Positions 24,401-28,107 of a stretch of 28,107 nucleotides of DNA are shown piece after piece. The notes under the pieces are model-generated. The model was given only the letters and a program-made list of their open reading frames with translations. It ran no database searches and had not been told where the DNA came from. The translations under genes and the position numbers were made by a program. How positions within the stretch are numbered: the first letter of the stretch is position 1; each line of letters starts with the position of its first letter. The stretch is from JAGMXM01 sp964458325 (GTDB lineage: Bacteria; Verrucomicrobiota; Verrucomicrobiia; Limisphaerales; UBA1319), in contig CAYWIM010000061.1 of assembly GCA_964458325.1 (NCBI GenBank), positions 1 through 28,107 of the forward strand. Direction: 5' to 3'.

Positions 24401-24544
24401 GAACGCCAGCGAGCTCTTCCCGGACCCGCTCGGCCCGGTCACGACGATCAGCCGCCCCAGCGGCAGATCCAGATCCAGGCCCTTCAAGTTGTTCTGGCGC
24501 ACCCCCCGGAGCCGGATGGCCGCCCGTTCCTTCGTTTTCCTCAT
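21350..24544 (-). CDS. uvrA: Excinuclease ABC subunit A (UvrA), divergent form
   Basis: Tandem ABC ATPase that recognises DNA damage and delivers UvrB in nucleotide excision repair. The 1064-residue product has Walker A GPSGSGKSS (37-45), the zinc module CAEC...CPAC with FSFNHPLGACPACRGFG, a CAAC segment, signature LSGGETERVNL with LFVLDEPSVGLHPRD, second Walker A GVSGSGKTT, GRTPRSNPAVY, zinc finger CERC...CPDC, second signature LSGGESQRLKL with LDEPTTGLHFDD, and VVVEHNLDVI. Differences from standard UvrA: LHCRQCG after the first Walker region, two Gly/Ala-rich insertions, and a tail of about 45 residues beyond the usual end that runs antisense into the prepilin peptidase gene. ATG 24544 is chosen for its AAGGG 4-5 nt upstream; ATG 24562 is possible. 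It could be a UvrA paralogue rather than the only UvrA. Confidence 0.9.
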   Translation of the reverse strand: MRKTKERAAIRLRGVRQNNLKGLDLDLPLGRLIVVTGPSGSGKSSLAFDTLFAEGQRRYIETFSPYARQFFDRMDRPQADEIEGMPPAIAIEQRNTVRTTRSTVGTMTEICDYARQLWFHLARLHCRQCGRPVRRDPPGQVWEAVSADPGFAGAEVLVTFDVPVSDQLSVQESLALVVRQGYQRLWVDGQVVRVEEAGDRWSGQPAVLTIVQDRLRLGPAQRARMVEACGQAYHFGHGRLAVRAHRGGGSNDGSGSGLGGDGIRRFSDRHHCAECDIEYREPTAALFSFNHPLGACPACRGFGRQIVVDYERVIPDRRRTLAEGAVRPWWSGKSAECQADMLKFCRRRGVPVDVPFERLEPRWQQWVIEGDPGYGQDPRHEWPHAWYGVRGYFRWLESKSYKMHVRVLLSRYRAYQKCAACGGSRFQPEAMRYRLEGDGGESLTLADFYSLPTGQARGWIERLAAAHPEAGSTPLGQAMAQVRARLGFLDEAGLGYLTLDRPTRTLSGGETERVNLTACLGTELVNTLFVLDEPSVGLHPRDVGRLVTIIERLRDLGNTVVVVEHEASVMRAADVILDLGPGAGENGGRLMFQGPYRRLLRERRSLTADYLAGRRRIEGAARRPVERGGAHPCPVLGVRHATRHNLRDVSVDIPLGRLVVVTGVSGSGKTTLIRELLVPELNARLNGGSAAATPIEKDGDEEPESRPVVDGPAGGLCLTGAEQIKQVILVDQSSLGRTPRSNPAVYIGAFDDLRAWFAMSDGARRRGLDASAFSFNSPQGQCERCRGAGFEKIEMQFLSDIFIQCPDCQGRRYRPHILEVRIRAPGAAARAVPAGAIRQGRGAAGSGGRDAWSIADLLDSTVTETMEFLGRFPPAALIERAQRRLRWLVEMGLGYLRLGQPINTLSGGESQRLKLVRHMAESDAEGSSESVPALFVLDEPTTGLHFDDVRQLLQLLQRLVAQGQSLVVVEHNLDVIRCADWVIDLGPEGGDEGGQVVAAGPPEAIAACPASHTGAALREAGLHPSPSSHSQPCSQAAAQPPSHQRTRRMISGRKKIQMTAAMAR

Positions 24545-24551
24545 GCGACCC

Positions 24552-24570
24552 TTGGACAGCATTTGTCCAA
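24552..24570. promoter_or_regulatory. Perfect inverted repeat in the uvrA leader
   Basis: TTGGACA (24552-24558) and TGTCCAA (24564-24570) are perfect 7-bp arms around a 5-nt spacer, 7 bp upstream of the uvrA start and inside the 57-bp divergent region shared with a small gene. As DNA it could be an operator; as RNA it would form a hairpin next to the uvrA ribosome binding site, with the alternative ATG (24562) in its loop. It does not match the LexA boxes I know. Confidence 0.5.
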
Positions 24571-24601
24571 CCCCATCCCTTATGCTGGTTTCAAAAAGAG
24601 T

Positions 24602-24850
24602 ATGAACATGACGCAGCTCGAACTCGAATTCCGCCACAACCGGCGCAACCGATCCCTCGCCGAACAAGAATGCCGCCGCCAGCATGCCCGCCGCTGGTTC
24701 GCCCGCATGCGCCGCATCGTCGCGGCTGCCCGCGACTGGACAAATCCGCCCCCGCGCCGTTTCGAGCAGTTGGATCTGGGCCTGCTGGCCCCGGAACGCG
24801 CCCGCACCTCGATGCCGCGCTGGTCCGCCCCCTCCGCCTCTCGATGGTAG
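24602..24850 (+). CDS. Small conserved-looking protein of unknown function
   Basis: An 82-residue basic protein, not recognised with certainty. It begins MNMTQLELEFRHNRRNRSL, followed by an Arg/Gln-rich helix and the core ARRWFARMRRIVAAARDW, then PPPRRFEQLDL. From memory this W-F-x-x-M-R ... D-W ... R-x-E-Q pattern resembles small uncharacterised proteins found in Verrucomicrobiota, but I cannot confirm that here. An ATG two codons later (24608) is equally possible; AAAAAGAG lies just upstream. It is divergent from uvrA (57 bp between starts) and ends 12 bp before the convergent zinc-ribbon gene, so it fills its slot neatly. No signal peptide or membrane segment. Confidence 0.6.
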   Translation: MNMTQLELEFRHNRRNRSLAEQECRRQHARRWFARMRRIVAAARDWTNPPPRRFEQLDLGLLAPERARTSMPRWSAPSASRW

Positions 24851-24862
24851 CCCGGCGGCGCG

Positions 24863-25300
24863 CTACATCACCCCCCCATATCGAACCTCGGACACGTAGC
24901 CGTAAACGACGCGAACGATCGACTCCTCCGCGTCCCGATCGCGGCCGGAAGCAGGCCGGCACTCTCGCCGGATCTTCTCCAGCTCGCCTGCGTCCAGCCA
25001 GATCCCGCCGCAGTTCCCGCATTCGTCGATCTCGACGTGCTTCTTCCGGCTGAAGAACCGGCGCATCATGTAGATTCCATCGCAGCGCGGGCAAGGCCGC
25101 TTCCGCCGCGCATCCACCCGCACCGCCGGATTCGCCACGATGTGCAGCAGAGTCCGCCCCTCGCGCTCCTCCTGTTCATCGACCTTTCGCAGTTCGAAGA
25201 GATCGAACCAGATGCCGCCGCACCCCCCCTGGCAGACGTCCACCACCACGCTCCCCGCGTTGAAGGGGCTCAGCGCATTGCCACAAGCCGGACAAATCAT
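24863..25300 (-). CDS. Double TFIIB-type zinc-ribbon protein
   Basis: A 145-residue protein with two zinc-ribbon modules of the zf-TFIIB type. Module one has C3, C6, C23 and C27 followed by GGIWFDLFELRKV; module two has C70, C73, C94 and C97 followed by GGIWLDAGELEKI. The G-G-I-W-x-D-x-x-E-L ending is the family signature. The repeated architecture suggests internal duplication. The C-terminal 30 residues are acidic then aromatic (VVYGYVSEVRY). The ATG at 25300 is fixed by a strong GGAGG 5 nt upstream; an ATG five codons earlier precedes that site. It follows the ThuA-like gene after 27 bp and is probably co-transcribed with it. The function is unknown; a metal-binding or nucleic-acid role would be a guess. 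Confidence 0.85.
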   Translation of the reverse strand: MICPACGNALSPFNAGSVVVDVCQGGCGGIWFDLFELRKVDEQEEREGRTLLHIVANPAVRVDARRKRPCPRCDGIYMMRRFFSRKKHVEIDECGNCGGIWLDAGELEKIRRECRPASGRDRDAEESIVRVVYGYVSEVRYGGVM

Positions 25301-25305
25301 AGGTC

Positions 25306-25310
25306 CCTCC
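25306..25310 (-). promoter_or_regulatory. Ribosome binding site of the zinc-ribbon gene
   Basis: GGAGG on the minus strand, 5 nt before the ATG at 25300. It decides the start against the in-frame ATG at 25315, which lies upstream of it. Confidence 0.8.
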
Positions 25311-25327
25311 AACATCCCGCGGGCGCC

Positions 25328-26233
25328 TCACCGCCGCCCCTTGCGATCCAGGTTCTCCTTCAGGATCTCCGGCGTGACCAGGCAATCCAATCCCTGCTCA
25401 GGCACCTCGATCCGGGCGCTCCACAGGATCGCGTTCAGGATCAGCTTGCGGAAATTCTCCTCCCCCCACTCGACATGCGAATGCCCGCCCGTGCAGCCAA
25501 ATCCCCGGGCCCCATCCGGCCGCTCGAATGCCCACATGAGATGCTCAGCCATCCCCTTGCGCGCCTGCACGTGCGGATTGCCGCCGTGAGGGAGGTTCAC
25601 CCCCGGCTTGCCCCGGGTCGAATCCGGCGGCACCGCGGACAGGATCGGCGTCACGCCCTTCATCCCCTCGACAAACCGCATATGATAATACCACTCATCC
25701 CGCAGCTGGAACGGCTTCACGCCGCGCGTGATCGGATGGGTGGGCAGCTCCTTGAAATCCGCGGTCCAGAACGGATTGACGGACCAATAGGTCTCGAAAT
25801 ACCCGCCGATCCAGGCCAGCCATTCCGGGCCGCCCTTCTCCTTGGGCACTTCGACCGCGTAGTGCATGCACCCCAATCCCGCCCCTCTCGCCATCACCCG
25901 CCGCAGCTCCTCGAGCCGATCCCCCTGGATCGCCGGATGGCCCCCGCCGCCATCGGAGAATATGAACACCGCCGCCGCCCCTTCGAAGGCCTCGAACTGG
26001 TCCGGCCAGACCTGGTGCACCTCCGCCCGCACGCCGGGCACCTGGTTCAGACATCGCTGCAGCAGCATGCAGCCCGCGCGATGCTCGTGGTCGCCGGGCC
26101 CGTGGCTCGGCCCGCCCGCGATCAGCACGATCTTCTTGTCCACCCCCAGCGCGGTCAATCCACAGGCCAGCACCAGCCCCGCCACCGCTCGCACGATCGT
26201 CTTCATAACAGCTTGCATTGTTCGGTTTCGCAT
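25328..26233 (-). CDS. Exported ThuA-like protein
   Basis: A 301-residue member of the ThuA family, a glutamine-amidotransferase-like fold named after a trehalose-utilisation gene. Typical stretches are KIVLIAGGPSHGPGDHEHRA, FIFSDGGGGHPAI, GLGCMHYAVEVPK, WIGGYFETYWSVNPFW, HPITRGVKPFQLRDEWYYHM and GFGCTGGHSHVEW. A signal peptide occupies about residues 10-31 (KTIVRAVAGLVLACGLTALG); its V-L-A-C could also be a weak lipobox. The ATG at 26233 has GAGGG 4 nt upstream; ATGs at 26218 and 26206 are possible. It lies 44 bp after a Gfo/Idh/MocA oxidoreductase gene and 27 bp before the zinc-ribbon gene. The exact reaction is not known for exported ThuA-like proteins; a role in sugar metabolism is inferred. 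Confidence 0.9.
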   Translation of the reverse strand: MRNRTMQAVMKTIVRAVAGLVLACGLTALGVDKKIVLIAGGPSHGPGDHEHRAGCMLLQRCLNQVPGVRAEVHQVWPDQFEAFEGAAAVFIFSDGGGGHPAIQGDRLEELRRVMARGAGLGCMHYAVEVPKEKGGPEWLAWIGGYFETYWSVNPFWTADFKELPTHPITRGVKPFQLRDEWYYHMRFVEGMKGVTPILSAVPPDSTRGKPGVNLPHGGNPHVQARKGMAEHLMWAFERPDGARGFGCTGGHSHVEWGEENFRKLILNAILWSARIEVPEQGLDCLVTPEILKENLDRKGRR

Positions 26234-26237
26234 TCGA

Positions 26238-26242
26238 CCCTC
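26238..26242 (-). promoter_or_regulatory. Ribosome binding site of the ThuA-like gene
   Basis: GAGGG on the minus strand, 4 nt before the ATG at 26233. It favours the longest start over the internal ATGs at 26218 and 26206. Confidence 0.55.
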
Positions 26243-26277
26243 ATATTACCGCCCGCCGCCCGTTTCGCAACTCGGGA

Positions 26278-27624
26278 TCATGCCTCCGGATAGACCCACG
26301 GCTTCCGATACTCGCGCCGGAGGCATCGGTTCGCCTCGGGATCGCCGATCGCCAATTCCTTCTCCCCATCCCAGCGCACGCTCCGTCCCAGCTTGAGCGA
26401 CAGCATGCCCAGCAGGCTGACGCTGGTCGAGTGATGCGCCTGCTCGATGTCGCTGACCGGCCGCCGCCCCCCCGCGATGCTCGCCAGAAAATCCGCCCAT
26501 AGCTCGCGGATGTTCTGATCGTCCGGCGCATTCAGCCGCGGCTCCTCGCGCACCACCGGCTGCCGCGCGTTGGACGGATAAAAGGTCCATCCGCTCTTCC
26601 ATCCCATGTGAAACGTTCCCTGGGTGCCGTAAAAATAGCAGCCCACGCTCTCCCCTTTCTCGGCCTGGTTGCCCGCGAATTGGCGATGCTCCCACGACAG
26701 CGTGAATCCCTCGAACTCGAATGCTGCGACCTGATGATCGGGCGCGTCGCTCGTCTGCTCCGCCGGCGTCAGAACCGCCGGCCCCTTGATCGGACGCCCG
26801 CCCGTCGAGTAGGCCGCGCGCGGCCATTTCTCATCCATGATCCACAAGACCTGGTCCATCCAGTGGATCCCCCAATCCCCCAGCGTGCCGTTGGCGTAAT
26901 CCAGATACTGCCGAAAACCGCGCGGATGGATCCCGCCGGACCATGGGTTGTTCGGATCTCCATTGAACGGCCGCTTCGGCGCCGGACCGCACCACATGTC
27001 CCAATCCAGCTCGCTTGGCGGCTCGATGTTCGGGCGCGGCTTCTCCGGACCGCTACCGCCCGACAGCACGAAGGCGCGGACCATGCCGATCTTGCCGGCC
27101 TTGCCAGACCGGATGAATTCGCGTCCGGACACGTTGTGCGGGGAGACCCGCCGGTGCGTTCCCACCTGCACCACCCGATCGGCTGCCCGGGCCGCGCGCA
27201 CCATGGCGCGCCCTTCCTGGATGGTGTGGGCGATGGGCTTCTCGACGTAGACATGCGCCCCGGCCTTCACCGCGGCAATCGTGATGAGCGGATGCCAGTG
27301 ATCCGGCGTGCCCACGATGACGATTCCCGGCTTCTCGCGCTCGAGCAGCTCGCGGTAATCCCCGTAGGCGCGCGGCTGGTCACCGCTGATCTGATTCACC
27401 TTCTCCGCCGCCGGCTTCAGAAATCGCTGGTCCACGTCGCACAGGCCCACCACCTGGCACTGGCGCGATGCCATCGCCTCGCCCAGTATGTTCATCCCCC
27501 ACCAGCCCGTCCCGATCAGCGCGGTCCGGTAGCGGGACGGCTGGGCCCGCACCCATGGCGCCCCGCTCCCGGCCAGGCTCGCTGCCGCACTCAGTCTCAG
27601 AAAATCACGTCGGGTTAAGTTCAT
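26278..27624 (-). CDS. Tat-exported Gfo/Idh/MocA family oxidoreductase
   Basis: A 448-residue NAD(P)-dependent oxidoreductase of the glucose-fructose oxidoreductase/inositol dehydrogenase family. The N-terminus MNLTRRDFLRLSAAASLAG carries a twin-arginine motif (R5-R6), so the folded, cofactor-loaded enzyme is likely exported. The nucleotide fold shows LIGTGWWG (37-43), VVGLCDVD and the family signature YVEKPIAHT (E128-K129-P130). The C-terminal half carries YANGTLGDWGIHWMDQVLW and CYFYGTQGTFHMG, typical of the large subfamily seen in Planctomycetes and Verrucomicrobiota. The start at 27624 is fixed by GGAG 7 nt upstream and by the Tat motif; the frame is open to 27666. It is the first gene of a probable three-gene unit with the ThuA-like and zinc-ribbon genes. 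The substrate is probably a sugar or cyclitol but cannot be told. Confidence 0.94.
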   Translation of the reverse strand: MNLTRRDFLRLSAAASLAGSGAPWVRAQPSRYRTALIGTGWWGMNILGEAMASRQCQVVGLCDVDQRFLKPAAEKVNQISGDQPRAYGDYRELLEREKPGIVIVGTPDHWHPLITIAAVKAGAHVYVEKPIAHTIQEGRAMVRAARAADRVVQVGTHRRVSPHNVSGREFIRSGKAGKIGMVRAFVLSGGSGPEKPRPNIEPPSELDWDMWCGPAPKRPFNGDPNNPWSGGIHPRGFRQYLDYANGTLGDWGIHWMDQVLWIMDEKWPRAAYSTGGRPIKGPAVLTPAEQTSDAPDHQVAAFEFEGFTLSWEHRQFAGNQAEKGESVGCYFYGTQGTFHMGWKSGWTFYPSNARQPVVREEPRLNAPDDQNIRELWADFLASIAGGRRPVSDIEQAHHSTSVSLLGMLSLKLGRSVRWDGEKELAIGDPEANRCLRREYRKPWVYPEA

Positions 27625-27730
27625 GGGGCATCTCCGGATCGTCAATAAGTCAATCCTGCTGCGCACGCCCGCAGTTTCTGCTACGCCTCCTCTCCGGCGT
27701 CAAGCGCGGAAACCGCCGCGCGCGCGCTGG
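27625..27730 (-). promoter_or_regulatory. Leader of the oxidoreductase gene
   Basis: The space between the oxidoreductase start and the repeat block. On the minus strand it contains TTGAC twice, three bases apart (ATTGACTTATTGACG), and a bulged GC hairpin at 27704-27721. A promoter must lie here or inside the repeats, but no clear -35/-10 pair can be named. Confidence 0.3.
27632..27635 (-). promoter_or_regulatory. Ribosome binding site of the oxidoreductase gene
   Basis: GGAG on the minus strand, 7 nt before the ATG at 27624, supporting that start over the upstream in-frame ATG at 27666. Confidence 0.7.
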
Positions 27731-27935
27731 GGGGAGGGAAATCAGAGCGGGCTTGCGAGAGACGAGGGGGCGGCGTGCCGGGCGGCCGCTTCCAGATGGC
27801 GTGATGGGTCGCTTGCACCCTGGCAGCCGATTGTCTTCTCCCTCCCCTCCGCGGCAGTGGAGGGGAGGGCCGGGGAGAGGCGGGCGTTGGAACAAGCCCC
27901 TCTCCCTGGGCCCTCCCTCCGCTCGATCCTCGCGG
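27731..27935. repeat. Intergenic GC-rich repeat, copy 1
   Basis: First copy of a repeat unit. It opens with GGGGAGGGAAATCAGAGCGG and continues with GCTTGCGAGAGACGAGGGGG, then CCAGATGGCGTGATGGGTCG and CTTGCACCCTGGCAGCCGAT, and ends with a purine/pyrimidine-biased segment. A perfect 11-bp inverted repeat (CCCTCCCCTCC, 8-nt loop, GGAGGGGAGGG) lies at 27840-27869. Open frames here are by-products of the repeat and not called as genes. Confidence 0.8.
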
Positions 27936-28107
27936 GGGGAGGGAAACCAGAGCGGGCTTGCCAGAGACGAGGGGGCGGCGGGCGAGACAGCCGCTTTCAG
28001 GCGGCGCGCCGGGCGAGCGCTTCCAGATGGCGTGGCAGGTCGCTTGCACCCTGGCAGCCGATTGTCTTCTCCCTCCCCTCCGCGGCAGTGGAGGGGAGGG
28101 CCGGGGA
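27936..28107. repeat. Intergenic GC-rich repeat, copy 2 (cut by window edge)
   Basis: Second copy, directly adjacent and in the same orientation. It matches copy 1 with a few substitutions, but has about 26 extra bases after the GGGGGCGGCG segment (27981-28020). The same perfect 11-bp inverted repeat occurs at 28071-28100, and the copy is still running at the window edge. Confidence 0.8.

Noticed and set aside
27650..28049. Minus-strand frames in the right-edge repeats
   Set aside because: Both copies of the repeat give similar low-complexity Pro/Arg peptides; these are translated repeats, not genes.

Overview
The window is high-GC bacterial DNA that looks like a chromosomal segment from a member of Verrucomicrobiota, probably the Pedosphaera/Limisphaera side. 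This is an inference from gene content: a giant CotH-kinase/lamin-tail/beta-helix exoprotein ending in an A-R-F-Y-R-L-type tail, a ThuA-like exported protein next to a Tat-exported Gfo/Idh/MocA oxidoreductase, a beta-propeller sensor kinase and a PocR-AraC regulator. No rRNA, tRNA, CRISPR array, transposase or phage gene was seen. Housekeeping genes (proS, pckG, recF, aroE, prepilin peptidase, uvrA) alternate with accessory exported proteins.

Layout. 1-140 is the leader of proS and holds a two-part inverted repeat. 141-7186 is a plus-strand block: proS, a periplasm-sensing histidine kinase, its response regulator 18 bp downstream, a PIG-L/LmbE deacetylase and a small glycogen-binding (CBM48/AMPK-type) protein. 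7238-12684 is a minus-strand block, read right to left: recF, a PocR-AraC regulator, pckG with a clear intrinsic terminator, and an exported Arg/Pro/Glu-repeat protein with a Spy/CpxP-like helical part. 12793-19203 (minus) is one gene for a surface or secreted protein of about 2136 residues. Divergent from it are aroE and a prepilin peptidase, joined by an ATGA overlap. The peptidase has an unusual insertion of about 110 residues, and its end overlaps the convergent uvrA by 82 bp. uvrA shares a 57-bp divergent region with a small unrecognised gene. A minus-strand set follows: Gfo/Idh/MocA oxidoreductase, ThuA-like protein and a double zinc-ribbon protein. The right edge (27625-28107) has no gene and carries two copies of a roughly 205-bp repeat with strong GC hairpins, the second cut by the window edge.

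How the parts may work together. The kinase/regulator pair is a complete two-component system, and the deacetylase and glycogen-binding protein on the same strand may be part of the same response. The PocR-AraC regulator lies directly upstream of pckG and could control gluconeogenesis. The oxidoreductase and ThuA-like protein fit export-linked sugar metabolism. Clear Shine-Dalgarno motifs are seen for only some genes, chiefly the Gfo-ThuA-zinc-ribbon set, so several start choices rest on protein alignment from memory or on signal peptides. The best candidates for undescribed biology are the giant exoprotein, the prepilin peptidase insertion, the Arg/Pro/Glu-repeat protein and the kinase-regulator-deacetylase-glycan-binding neighbourhood.
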